A stretch of DNA of 49,518 nt from positions 1-49,518 of the forward strand of contig NZ_JOIZ01000039.1 in NCBI RefSeq assembly GCF_000721605.1. Direction: 5' to 3'. The position numbers and the translations under genes are program-made. The notes below the pieces were generated by a model that searched no databases, was not told the DNA's origin, and worked only from the letters and a program-made list of their open reading frames with translations. This document shows positions 27,801 to 34,668 of this stretch, piece after piece. The stretch comes from Streptomyces sp. NRRL S-37 (lineage in GTDB: Bacteria; Actinomycetota; Actinomycetes; Streptomycetales; Streptomycetaceae). Within the stretch, counting starts at the first letter, position 1. Every line of letters starts with the position of its first letter.

Positions 27801-28855
27801 ACTTCGACTGGTCCCGGGTCCCCGACCATTTGAAGGTGACGTTCCGGATCGTCGACGAGCGGCGCCGCAAGGTCGCCGAGGACAAGGATCTGGAAGCCCT
27901 CAAGCTCCAGCTGCGGCCGAAGGCCCGCAAGGCGCTGTCCCAGGCGGCCGCCGCCACGGCGCAGCGCCAGGGCGGCGAGTCCCTGGAGCGCAAGGGGCTG
28001 ACGGACTGGACGATCGGCTCGCTGACCCGGGTGTTCGAGACGCGCCGGGCCGGTCAGCCGGTGAAGGCGTACCCGGCGCTGGTCGACGACGGCGACACGG
28101 TGTCGGTGCGGCTGTTCGACACGGAGGCCGAGCAGGCGGAGGCGATGTGGAAGGGCACGCGCCGGCTGATCCTGCTGGGGATTCCGGTGAACCCCGCGAA
28201 GTTCGCGTCCGAGAAGCTGACGAACGCGCAGAAGCTGGCGCTGTCCGCGAATCCGCACGGTTCGGTGCAGGCGCTGTTCGACGACTGCGCGACGGCGGCG
28301 GCGGACCGGCTGATCGCCGACTTCGGCGGGCCGGTGTGGGACGAGGAGTCCTACCGGAAGCTGTACGACAAGGTCCGCGCGGAGATCGTCGACACGACCG
28401 TCCGCGCGGTGGGCCAGGTCCAGCAGGTACTGGCGGCGTGGCAGGCCTGTGAGCGCCGCCTGAAGGCCGTACGGAGCCCCGCGCTGCTCCCGAACCTCCA
28501 GGACGTACGGGGGCAGCTGGACGCGCTCGTCCGGCCCGGTTTCGTGACGGAGGCGGGGCTGCGGCGGCTGCCGGACCTGATGCGCTACCTGGTGGCCGCG
28601 GACCGGCGGCTGCAGCAGATGCCGTCGAACGTGCAGCGGGACACCACGCGCATGGCGAAGGTCCACGAGATGCGGGACGAGTACGCGTGGCTGCTGGAGC
28701 AGTTGCCGCAGGGCCGGCCGGTGCCGCAGCAGGTGCGGGACATCCGCTGGATGATCGAGGAGCTGCGGGTCAGCTATTTCGCCCACGCGCTCGGCACGGC
28801 GTACCCGGTGTCGGACAAGCGGATCGTGAAGGCGATCGACGCGGCGGTGCCGTGA
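24875..28855 (+). CDS. hrpA: ATP-dependent RNA helicase HrpA (DEAH box)
   Basis: A 1326-residue helicase, full length for HrpA. The Walker A GETGSGKT is at residues 100-107, the DEAH box (IIIDEAHERS) at 198-201, then SATID, and the C-terminal QRKGRCGR motif VI. The helicase-associated and OB-type domains follow, and the long C-terminal DUF3418 region reaches the end. HrpA proteins act on mRNA and on stalled or collided ribosomes in other bacteria. The ATG at 24875 is followed directly by the conserved LTELSLRDAHRLGRRL segment. The gene lies between two identical tRNA-Asp genes. Confidence 0.93.
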   Translation: MSTHSAPALGSLASRLTELSLRDAHRLGRRLEGARKIRKPEARAAVLAEIEAEVAGSEERMDARRARVPAVTYPEQLPVSQKKDAIAEAIRDHQVVIVAGETGSGKTTQIPKICVELGRGVRGMIGHTQPRRIAARTVAERVAEELDTPLGEAVGWKVRFTDQVNPDATFIKLMTDGILLAEIQTDRELRAYDTIIIDEAHERSLNIDFLLGYLAQLLPKRPDLKVVITSATIDPERFSRHFGDAPIIEVSGRTYPVEVRYRPLLEEDSEDADRDQITAITDAVEELMAEGPGDILVFLSGEREIRDTADALTKKRYRSTEVLPLYARLSHAEQHRVFQQHGGRRIVLATNVAETSLTVPGIKYVIDPGFARISRYSHRTKVQRLPIEPVSQASANQRKGRCGRTSDGICIRLYSEDDFLARPEFTDAEILRTNLASVILQMTAAGLGEIEKFPFIDPPDHRNIRDGVQLLQELGALDAAQKDPRKRLTQTGRKLAQLPVDPRLARMVLEADKNGCVREVMVIAAALSIQDPRERPADKQTQADQQHARFRDESSDFLAYLNLWRYVREQQKERGSSSFRRMCKQEYLNFLRIREWQDIYTQLRTVAKQMGIHLNEEDAPGDRVHVSLLAGLLSHIGMKDVKESKDSGPGAGRKDGGRNEYLGARNAKFAIFPGSALFRKPPRFVMSAELVETSRLWARVNAKIEPEWVEPLAEHLLKRTYSEPHWEKDQAAVMAYEKVTLYGVPIVAQRKVNYGRIDPEVSRELFIRNALVEGDWRTHHKFYADNRKLLTEVEELEHRARRRDIMVDDETLFDFYDQRIPEHVVSGAHFDSWWKHKRREQPDFLDFEREMLIRESAEAVTKADYPDSWRQGPLKFRVTYQFEPGADADGVTVHVPLQVLNQVTDEGFDWQIPGLREEVVTELIRSLPKPIRRNYVPAPNYAKAFLERAVPLQEPLTVTMARELKRMVGVPFEAEDFDWSRVPDHLKVTFRIVDERRRKVAEDKDLEALKLQLRPKARKALSQAAAATAQRQGGESLERKGLTDWTIGSLTRVFETRRAGQPVKAYPALVDDGDTVSVRLFDTEAEQAEAMWKGTRRLILLGIPVNPAKFASEKLTNAQKLALSANPHGSVQALFDDCATAAADRLIADFGGPVWDEESYRKLYDKVRAEIVDTTVRAVGQVQQVLAAWQACERRLKAVRSPALLPNLQDVRGQLDALVRPGFVTEAGLRRLPDLMRYLVAADRRLQQMPSNVQRDTTRMAKVHEMRDEYAWLLEQLPQGRPVPQQVRDIRWMIEELRVSYFAHALGTAYPVSDKRIVKAIDAAVP

Positions 28856-28973
28856 CGGCACCCGCACACAGGGTGAGTTCGACCAGGAGGCTCCACCTCC
28901 TGTACAGTCCTTCTCGCAGCGCAACGCGGCGGAATCCCTCAGGAGAATCCGTCGCGTGAACACTGCGAAACCT

Positions 28974-29048
28974 GGTCCTGTGGAGCAGTTTGGAGTGCTC
29001 GCCACCCTGTCAAGGTGGAGGCCGCGGGTTCAAATCCCGTCAGGACCG
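28974..29048 (+). tRNA. tRNA-Asp (GTC), copy 2
   Basis: Base-for-base identical to the copy at 24608-24682. It lies 118 bases after hrpA. A TACAGT element (28903-28908) preceded by TTCGAC could be its promoter, with a long 19-base spacer. Confidence 0.96.
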
Positions 29049-29056
29049 CAACAACC

Positions 29057-29092
29057 GGAAGGCCCGCATCCCTCAAGGGAAGCGGGCCTTCC
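29057..29092 (+). terminator. Terminator after tRNA-Asp copy 2
   Basis: Perfect 11-bp stem GGAAGGCCCGC / GCGGGCCTTCC with a 14-base loop, eight bases after the tRNA. Confidence 0.75.
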
Positions 29093-29132
29093 GCATGAGC
29101 GCCTCCCACCGGAGCCGCGATCAGGTACGGCG

Positions 29133-29149
29133 GATCCCGTCAGGGCCGT
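29133..29149 (+). repeat. Degenerate copy of the tRNA-Asp 3' end
   Basis: ATCCCGTCAGGGCCG repeats the last 15 bases of tRNA-Asp (ATCCCGTCAGGACCG) with one change. The following 60 bases (GAGGCCCGC ... CTCCGCATGAGC) also parallel the DNA after the intact tRNA (GGAAGGCCCGC ... CTTCCGCATGAGC). It is a decayed duplication. Confidence 0.55.
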
Positions 29150-29362
29150 CCCGTATGCGAGGCCCGCCCCACGCGCGAGACGGGCGCTCCGCATGAGCCC
29201 GCCACCCCGCGCTGAGCCGCGCGCCCCCCCATGACAGGAACCCGGGGCTGAAGTCCCGCGCGTGCGGGGCGCTGTGCGCCCCCATGCCGTCTTGACGGGT
29301 CCGCCGTCCCTCGGTACTCCGGAAGCAGGGCACGACTCCGTGGTGCCCCTCGGAGGTGACGT

Positions 29363-29548
29363 ATGACGGCATCGGCCAGGCACGAGACACGGGCGTTGCT
29401 CCGTGCGCATCTGGCGGCCGCGTCGTCGTACCGGCACCTCACCCGGCACTGCCCGGTCTGCCACCGCCTCCTGCGGCTGGCGATGGACGCCCCGGACGCC
29501 TCCCGGTCGGCCGGGGAACAACCCGGCTCTCACGCCCGTTCCCTCTAG
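29363..29548 (+). CDS. DUF6274 small protein with Cys pair
   Basis: A 61-residue protein: TASARHETRALLRAHLAAA forms a basic amphipathic helix, followed by HLTRHCPVCHRLLRLAM. The H-x3-HCPVCH arrangement could bind a zinc ion. I recognise it as DUF6274, a small protein conserved in Streptomyces, with no known function. The ATG at 29363 has GGAGGTGAC just upstream, an excellent ribosome-binding site. Confidence 0.8.
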   Translation: MTASARHETRALLRAHLAAASSYRHLTRHCPVCHRLLRLAMDAPDASRSAGEQPGSHARSL

Positions 29549-29985
29549 CGCATATGCCACAGGCTCAACAAGCCGACTGGTATGTGACGGGTGTCACCGT
29601 ATGAGTTTTGGGAAGTGCGGTACTTACACCTCTCCTACAACAAGTCAATTTAATATGTGCAATTGCACTGCCCGGAGAGGTCCGCGCCGGCCGGCACACA
29701 GGTGATCCCCCGCCCGCCCCCAGAGTCCGACAAGCCCGCGCACAGAACGCCCCTGAGAGCCCGTCGGGGCCACCCCCGCCCCCTCGCGAGCGCACAAAAA
29801 AGATCGCGCCGGACCCGGCGGGGTCCAGCGCGATCGACGACGCACCCTTGTTCAGTTGCCTGGAAAGCTCTGATCTGCTGGGGCGAGGGGCCTGTTGGGG
29901 CAGTCCCCGCGTCGCTTGGAGCCAGGGTTCCCGGGCGTCTCGGCCGGTGGGGGACCAGCCGGTGCTGCCCGGTTCATGCGGTTGT
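29549..29985. other. Non-coding gap with AT-rich patch before bldC (3' side)
   Basis: The 437 bases between the convergent DUF6274 and bldC genes contain an AT-rich island at about 29600-29680, unusual for this genome. It includes a 12-bp perfect palindrome GTGCAATTGCAC (29657-29668). A strong terminator for bldC is at 29802-29835. No gene is convincing. Confidence 0.55.
29802..29835 (-). terminator. Rho-independent terminator of bldC
   Basis: A stem of GATCGCGC-GGACCC paired with GGGTCC-GCGCGATC (with one internal mismatch). It is followed on the minus strand by a run of six T residues (29801-29794 side), a classical intrinsic terminator. Confidence 0.8.
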
Positions 29986-30192
29986 TCAGGCCTCGCTGCG
30001 CTGCTGCGGAATGCCCGCGAGCAGTGCGCGGACCTCGGCTTCGCGGTAGCGGCGGTGCCCGCCGAGCGTGCGGATCGACGTGAGCTTGCCTGCCTTCGCC
30101 CAGCGCGTGACCGTCTTCGGGTCGACGCGGAACATGGTGGCGACCTCAGCCGGGGTCAGCAGCGGCTCGGCATCAGGGGTGCGAGCGGTCAT
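29986..30192 (-). CDS. bldC: Developmental regulator BldC
   Basis: A 68-residue MerR-type DNA-binding protein without an effector domain. The sequence (LLTPAEVATMFRVDPKTVTR, then WAKAGKLTSIRTLGGHRRYRE) appears identical to what I remember of S. coelicolor BldC. The winged HTH covers about residues 10-57. BldC binds direct repeats cooperatively and controls the onset of aerial development and antibiotic production. It is encoded alone, with a long AT-richer upstream region and its own intrinsic terminator, in the same neighbourhood as vdh as in S. coelicolor. Confidence 0.97.
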   Translation of the reverse strand: MTARTPDAEPLLTPAEVATMFRVDPKTVTRWAKAGKLTSIRTLGGHRRYREAEVRALLAGIPQQRSEA

Positions 30193-30731
30193 GAGCGGCC
30201 TCCTCGGGAGAACCGAACCTTCTCGGTTCTTTCCTCTAAATTCTGCACCTTGACCCGCGTTGCCCGAAATGGCGGACGCGAGTCGAGTCGGTTATAGGAC
30301 GAACGGCTTGTCCTCGGCACTACAACTACACCATCTGTCCAGCCACGTCGGCCAAACCGATGGAATTGCCCTCCCAGGTGTTCATCAGCCGCGGAAGCCG
30401 ATGGACCATGCCATAGCGGACAGTCACGTCACTGTGACGATCAGTCACAGCAGCGATCAGGAGTCACCGGACCCCCTAAAGCGTGCATTACCGAGAATCC
30501 GCCCATAGTTGAGCACAACAGGACGGAAGAGTCCTCCCCGGACTCCTTGTCCTATTTTGGCATGAGGGTGGGCAAGGGGCGCAAGGGCCGCGTAAGTGCG
30601 GTCCGTCACGCTTGACGCGCTTGGGACATACGCCCGGATCGGCCTCTACGTCCGTTGTCGGTCCCGCACTGACGGAACCTCAGACACCTCAGAGCGAAGA
30701 CAAAACCCCAAGAACGGCGTTTGGTCAAACG
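30193..30731. promoter_or_regulatory. bldC upstream region, 539 bases
   Basis: No convincing gene lies in this lower-GC gap. It holds an inverted repeat in the presumed bldC leader (AGAACCGA ... TCGGTTCT, about 30209-30230). Further upstream is a cluster of GTCAC repeats, including the 13-bp palindrome CGTCACTGTGACG at 30427-30439 flanked by CAGTCAC on both sides. These are candidates for regulator binding. The distal end also carries the 3' flank of the unknown gene that follows. Confidence 0.5.
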
Positions 30732-31574
30732 TCAGTTCGCCGAACGCAGGTCGCGGACCGCCCGCCAGCGCTCCACGAGGCGCCCGTAGGCCTCCTCGGC
30801 GCCCTCCCCGTCACCGCGCCGCAGTGCCGCGATCCCCTCGGCCACGTCCGCCGCCGAGTGGTCGCCCTCGAGCGTGCCGGCCGGCAGGGCGTGCACCAGT
30901 CCGCCGTAGTCCAGCTCGACCAGCGAGCGCGGATGGAACTCCTCCAGCCAGCGCCCGACGTCCACGAGGCCGTCGATCAGCAGGCTCTCGTCCACGGCGT
31001 CCCTGAGCGCCCGCAGCCCCCGCGCCACCCGCCGGCGGGCCTGGACCATCGGGGTCCGGTAGCGCAGGACGGGCTCCTCTCCCCCGTCCCCCTCGACGTA
31101 CTCCCGCTCGTCGTCCGCGAACAGCACGAACCAGTTGATCGGCACCTGCCAGGTCGCGGTGCGGATCCACGGCCGGGCGTCGGGGTGACCGGCCAGCCAG
31201 CGCTCGTAGTCCCGGGTCGCCTGGTGCCGTACGACCGGGGGCAGGAGCGCGTCCAGCACCGGCAGCGGGAAGTCCTCGGCGAGCTCGCCCAGGGCCTGCC
31301 AGCCGCGCAGCCGGGTGCGCCAGGGACAGACGCGGACCACGCCGTCGGTCTCCAGCACGAACGCGTCGTCGCTCTCGTGCACCGGCACCGCCACCGGCGG
31401 GGTGGGCGCCAGGTCGGCCAGGGACCGGCGGAGCTCGTCCTGGCAGGAGGGGAGGTCGGGGCGGCGGGCGTAACGGGCCCAGTGGCCGCGTTCCGGTTCC
31501 GGGAAGGCGGCCAGCGGTTCGTACACGCGCAAGTAGGTCGCGTAGGGGACGATCACCGAGGTCACCTTGGGCAC
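30732..31574 (-). CDS. Conserved Streptomyces protein of unknown function
   Basis: A 280-residue soluble protein without signal peptide or membrane segment. Notable segments are TSVIVPYATYLRVYEPLAAF at the start, the Trp-rich WIRTATWQVPINWFVLFADDERE mid-chain, and EFHPRSLVELDYGGLVHALP near the end. I recognise no domain. From memory, its place between bldC and vdh corresponds to SCO4090. It is divergent from vdh, with 219 bases between starts. The ATG at 31574 is followed by the conserved PKVTSV start. Likely a conserved actinomycete protein. Confidence 0.75.
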   Translation of the reverse strand: MPKVTSVIVPYATYLRVYEPLAAFPEPERGHWARYARRPDLPSCQDELRRSLADLAPTPPVAVPVHESDDAFVLETDGVVRVCPWRTRLRGWQALGELAEDFPLPVLDALLPPVVRHQATRDYERWLAGHPDARPWIRTATWQVPINWFVLFADDEREYVEGDGGEEPVLRYRTPMVQARRRVARGLRALRDAVDESLLIDGLVDVGRWLEEFHPRSLVELDYGGLVHALPAGTLEGDHSAADVAEGIAALRRGDGEGAEEAYGRLVERWRAVRDLRSAN

Positions 31575-31793
31575 GCCTGCTCCCTCCCCCGGAGGGCGTC
31601 GCGAAAACCTGCCGGACCCCGCCCGGACAGGCGGGAAACCCCGGCGAACCGCCGTACGGCGGTACTCCGGACGGAGGTGATCCGGGACACAGTGCCGCCG
31701 ACCGGCGCGTAAGGATCTAATCTCGTGCCACGGTCTCCGCCACCTCTACGGGGGCCGACCCCACCCGCCGCTACTTACTCAGGAGTCACCACA

Positions 31794-32882
31794 GTGACCG
31801 ACGTATCTGACGGCGTCCTGCACACCCTGTTCCGTTCGGACCAGGGGGGCCACGAGCAAGTCGTGCTCTGTCAGGACCGCGCCACCGGTCTCAAGGCCGT
31901 CATCGCCATCCACTCCACCGCGCTGGGCCCCGCCCTCGGCGGTACGCGCTTCTACCCGTACGCCTCCGAGGAGGAGGCCGTCGCCGACGCGCTGAACCTC
32001 GCGCGGGGGATGTCGTACAAGAACGCCATGGCCGGGCTCGACCACGGCGGCGGCAAGGCCGTGATCATCGGCGATCCGGAGCAGATCAAGAGCGAGGAGC
32101 TGCTGCTGGCCTACGGCCGGTTCGTCGCCTCGCTCGGCGGCCGGTACGTCACCGCCTGCGACGTCGGCACGTACGTCGCCGACATGGACGTCGTGGCCCG
32201 CGAGTGCCGCTGGACCACCGGCCGCTCCCCCGAGAACGGCGGCGCGGGCGACTCCTCCGTGCTCACCTCCTACGGCGTCTACCAGGGCATGCGGGCCGCC
32301 GCCCAGCACCTGTGGGGCGACCCCTCGCTGCGCGACCGCAAGATCGGTGTCGCGGGCGTCGGCAAGGTCGGCCACCACCTGGTGGAGCACCTGCGCGCCG
32401 AGGGCGCCGAGGTCGTGATCACCGACGTGCGCGAGGACGCCGTGCGGCGCGTCCTCGACCTGCACCCCCAGGGTGTGACGGCCGTCGCCGACACCGAGGC
32501 GCTGATCCGCACCGAGGGCCTGGACATCTACGCCCCGTGCGCCCTGGGCGGGGCGCTCAACGACGACAGCGTGCCGGTGCTCACCGCCAAGGTCGTCTGC
32601 GGCGCCGCCAACAACCAGCTCGCCCACCCGGGCGTGGAGAAGGACCTCGCCGACCGCGGGATCCTCTACGCGCCGGACTACGTGGTGAACGCCGGCGGTG
32701 TCATCCAGGTCGCCGACGAACTGCACGGCTTCGACTTCGACCGGTGCAAGGCGAAGGCGTCGAGGATCTTCGACACCACGCTCGCCATATTCGCACGTGC
32801 GAAGGAGGACGGGATTCCGCCGGCCGCCGCGGCCGACCGGATCGCCGAGCAGCGGATGGCGGAGGCGCGCCCGGTGCGCTGA
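31794..32882 (+). CDS. vdh: Valine (branched-chain) dehydrogenase
   Basis: A 362-residue NAD-dependent amino-acid dehydrogenase. It deaminates valine, leucine and isoleucine to keto acids, supplying precursors for branched fatty acids and polyketides. The substrate lysine lies in [18 protein letters not shown]; the NAD fold is [24 protein letters not shown] is the conserved nucleotide-site segment. The sequence is very close to S. coelicolor Vdh. The GTG at 31794 is chosen because AGGAG lies nine bases upstream and the protein then starts [12 protein letters not shown] as in S. coelicolor. It is monocistronic, with a hairpin after it. Confidence 0.95.
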   Translation: MTDVSDGVLHTLFRSDQGGHEQVVLCQDRATGLKAVIAIHSTALGPALGGTRFYPYASEEEAVADALNLARGMSYKNAMAGLDHGGGKAVIIGDPEQIKSEELLLAYGRFVASLGGRYVTACDVGTYVADMDVVARECRWTTGRSPENGGAGDSSVLTSYGVYQGMRAAAQHLWGDPSLRDRKIGVAGVGKVGHHLVEHLRAEGAEVVITDVREDAVRRVLDLHPQGVTAVADTEALIRTEGLDIYAPCALGGALNDDSVPVLTAKVVCGAANNQLAHPGVEKDLADRGILYAPDYVVNAGGVIQVADELHGFDFDRCKAKASRIFDTTLAIFARAKEDGIPPAAAADRIAEQRMAEARPVR

Positions 32883-33201
32883 CGCGTACGTGGGCGACTC
32901 GGCCCGGGACGTTATTCGTACATGTGAGCGGTACCCGCCGGAGGGCACTTGGAGAGAACTCTCACTTCTCCCGGCGGGTCGACCGTCGATAAGTGGTTAA
33001 AATCGCGATTGACCTGCGAGGACGGGGTACCTCGAAGGTCCTGGGCACGGGCACGTCATGCGGGCGACGTACCGTATGGGCGCGGGCTCAGGTACCGTGG
33101 AAGCCCTACGGACCGGACTCTCCGCTGAGAGTCCGTTCTGGACCATGAACGCGTGTCAAGACTCTGGGGCCGTCGAGCCCCGTCGTTGAGGGGGTCGAGC
33201 C
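32883..33201. other. vdh terminator and structured leader of the DUF3073 gene
   Basis: The 319 bases hold the vdh hairpin (32933-32979), then an AT-richer patch with TTGACC at 33009-33014, two GTACCGT repeats (33069-33075 and 33092-33098), a perfect 9-bp hairpin CGGACTCTC/GAGAGTCCG (33114-33135), and a possible hairpin covering the ribosome-binding site of the next gene. No gene is visible. Confidence 0.55.
32933..32979 (+). terminator. Hairpin after vdh
   Basis: ACCCGCCGGAG pairs with CTCCCGGCGGGT (one bulge), enclosing a smaller GAGAG/CTCTC hairpin. No T-run follows, as is common in Streptomyces. Confidence 0.6.
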
Positions 33202-33450
33202 ATGGGGCGCGGCCGGGCCAAGGCCAAGCAGACGAAGGTCGCCCGCCAGCTGAAGTACAACAGCGGTGGGACTGATCTCTCCCGCCTGGCCGAGGAGCTG
33301 GGCGCATCGCCGTCGAACCAGCCACCGAACGGTGGCCATTTCGAGGACGATGAGCAAGACGACGACCTGTACGCACGGTACGCCGACCTCTATGAGGACG
33401 ACGACGAGGACGAGGACGGCCCGTCCTCGCAACAACGTCGCGGCGCTTGA
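33202..33450 (+). CDS. DUF3073 small acidic protein
   Basis: An 82-residue protein. The basic start (MGRGRAKAKQTKVARQLKY) and SGGTDLSRLAEELG are the DUF3073 signature. The second half is a highly acidic tail (YEDDDEDEDG). The family is widespread in actinobacteria with no established function. The charge split suggests nucleic acid or ribosome contact, but that is speculation. The ATG at 33202 has GAGGGGG seven bases upstream. It is next to purM in the convergent direction. Confidence 0.88.
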   Translation: MGRGRAKAKQTKVARQLKYNSGGTDLSRLAEELGASPSNQPPNGGHFEDDEQDDDLYARYADLYEDDDEDEDGPSSQQRRGA

Positions 33451-33459
33451 CCTTGCGTT

Positions 33460-33495
33460 GAACCCGGTCGGTGACCCCGGTCACCGACCGGGTTC
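33460..33495 (+). terminator. Terminator of the DUF3073 gene
   Basis: A perfect 17-bp stem beginning GAACCCGGTCGGTGACC with a two-base apex starts ten bases after the stop codon. Confidence 0.8.
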
Positions 33496-33525
33496 AGTGC
33501 TGCCCCGGCAGCACCGGACACCTGA

Positions 33526-33560
33526 TGTGCCGCCCGCACGCTCAGCGCGCGGGCGGCACA
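33526..33560 (-). terminator. Terminator of the purF-purM operon
   Basis: TGTGCCGCCCGC pairs with GCGGGCGGCACA around an 11-base loop, eight bases beyond the purM stop codon. Confidence 0.75.
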
Positions 33561-33567
33561 CCGTCGC

Positions 33568-34635
33568 TCACTTCGCGTAGTCACCGACGAGGGCCGCGCC
33601 CGTGGTGTGCTCGCCGCGGTCGGTGATCTCACCGGCCACCCAGGCGTCCACCCCGCGGTCGGCCAGCGTCGCCAGCGCCACGTCGACGGACTCCTGCGGC
33701 ACGATCGCGATCATGCCGACGCCCATGTTCAGCGTCTTCTCCAGCTCCAGCCGCTCGACCGAACCGGTCCGGCCGACCAGGTCGAACACCGGTGCGGGGG
33801 TCCAGGTGGAGCGGTCCACGGTCGCGTGCAGTCCGTCGGGGATGACGCGGGCCAGGTTGGCCGCGAGTCCGCCGCCGGTGACGTGGCTGAAGGCGTGCAC
33901 CTCGGTGGTGCGGATCAGCGCCAGGCAGTCCAGCGAGTAGATCTTGGTGGGCTCCAGGAGCTCCTCGCCGAGGGTGCGGCCCAGTTCGTCGATCCGGCCG
34001 TCCAGGGCGAGCCCGGCCCGCTCCAGCAGCACGTGGCGGACGAGGGAGTAGCCGTTGGAGTGAAGCCCGGAGGACGCCATGGCGATCACCGCGTCACCCG
34101 TACGGATGCGGTCCGCGCCGAGCAGCCGGTCGGCCTCCACGACGCCCGTACCGGCCCCGGCGACGTCGAAGTCGTCCGGACCCAGCAGGCCGGGGTGTTC
34201 GGCCGTCTCACCGCCGACCAGGGCGCATCCGGCCAGCACACAGCCTTCCGCGATGCCCTTCACGACGGCGGCGACGCGCTCGGGGTGGACCTTGCCGACA
34301 CAGATGTAGTCGGTCATGAACAGCGGCTCGGCGCCGCACACCACGATGTCGTCCATGACCATGGCGACCAGGTCGTGGCCGATGGTGTCGTAGACGCCCA
34401 GCTGCCGCGCGATGTCGACCTTGGTGCCGACGCCGTCCGTGGCGGAGGCGAGCAGGGGCCGCTCGTAGTTCTTCAGGGCGGAGGCGTCGAAGAGGCCGGC
34501 GAATCCGCCGAGGCCACCGAGGACCTCGGGGCGGCGCGTCTTCTTCACCCACTCCTTCATGAGCTCGACGGCGCGGTCGCCCGCCTCGATGTCGACGCCC
34601 GCCGCTGCGTAGCTGGCACCAGTGTTCTGGGACAT
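33568..34635 (-). CDS. purM: Phosphoribosylformylglycinamidine cyclo-ligase (AIR synthetase)
   Basis: A 355-residue enzyme of the PurM/PurL ATP-grasp-like superfamily. It closes formylglycinamidine ribonucleotide to aminoimidazole ribonucleotide, step 5 of purine synthesis. The start SYAAAGVDIEAGDRAVELMK, the TDGVGTK motif, the metal/ATP loop VMDDIVVCGAEPLFM, and VGGETAEHPG are all present. Length is normal. It follows purF by 33 bases on the same strand, so the two form an operon. The ATG at 34635 gives the usual MSQNTGASYAAAG start. Confidence 0.96.
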   Translation of the reverse strand: MSQNTGASYAAAGVDIEAGDRAVELMKEWVKKTRRPEVLGGLGGFAGLFDASALKNYERPLLASATDGVGTKVDIARQLGVYDTIGHDLVAMVMDDIVVCGAEPLFMTDYICVGKVHPERVAAVVKGIAEGCVLAGCALVGGETAEHPGLLGPDDFDVAGAGTGVVEADRLLGADRIRTGDAVIAMASSGLHSNGYSLVRHVLLERAGLALDGRIDELGRTLGEELLEPTKIYSLDCLALIRTTEVHAFSHVTGGGLAANLARVIPDGLHATVDRSTWTPAPVFDLVGRTGSVERLELEKTLNMGVGMIAIVPQESVDVALATLADRGVDAWVAGEITDRGEHTTGAALVGDYAK

Positions 34636-34668
34636 GACTGTGAGAGCTTTCGTGTCGTCCGTCAGGGC

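Noticed and set aside
24674..29005. 1443-codon open frame antisense to hrpA
   Set aside because: It overlaps a certain helicase gene over its whole length, is rich in Arg, His and Leu with no domain, and runs through tRNA genes. It is a GC-driven shadow.
29657..30049. 130-codon rightward frame over bldC
   Set aside because: It is antisense to bldC and crosses its terminator; no ribosome-binding site or domain.
30433..30449. CRP-type site TGTGA-N-TCACA upstream of bldC
   Set aside because: The spacer is seven bases, not six, and the Streptomyces Crp pattern is also off by one base. Kept only as a generic repeat.
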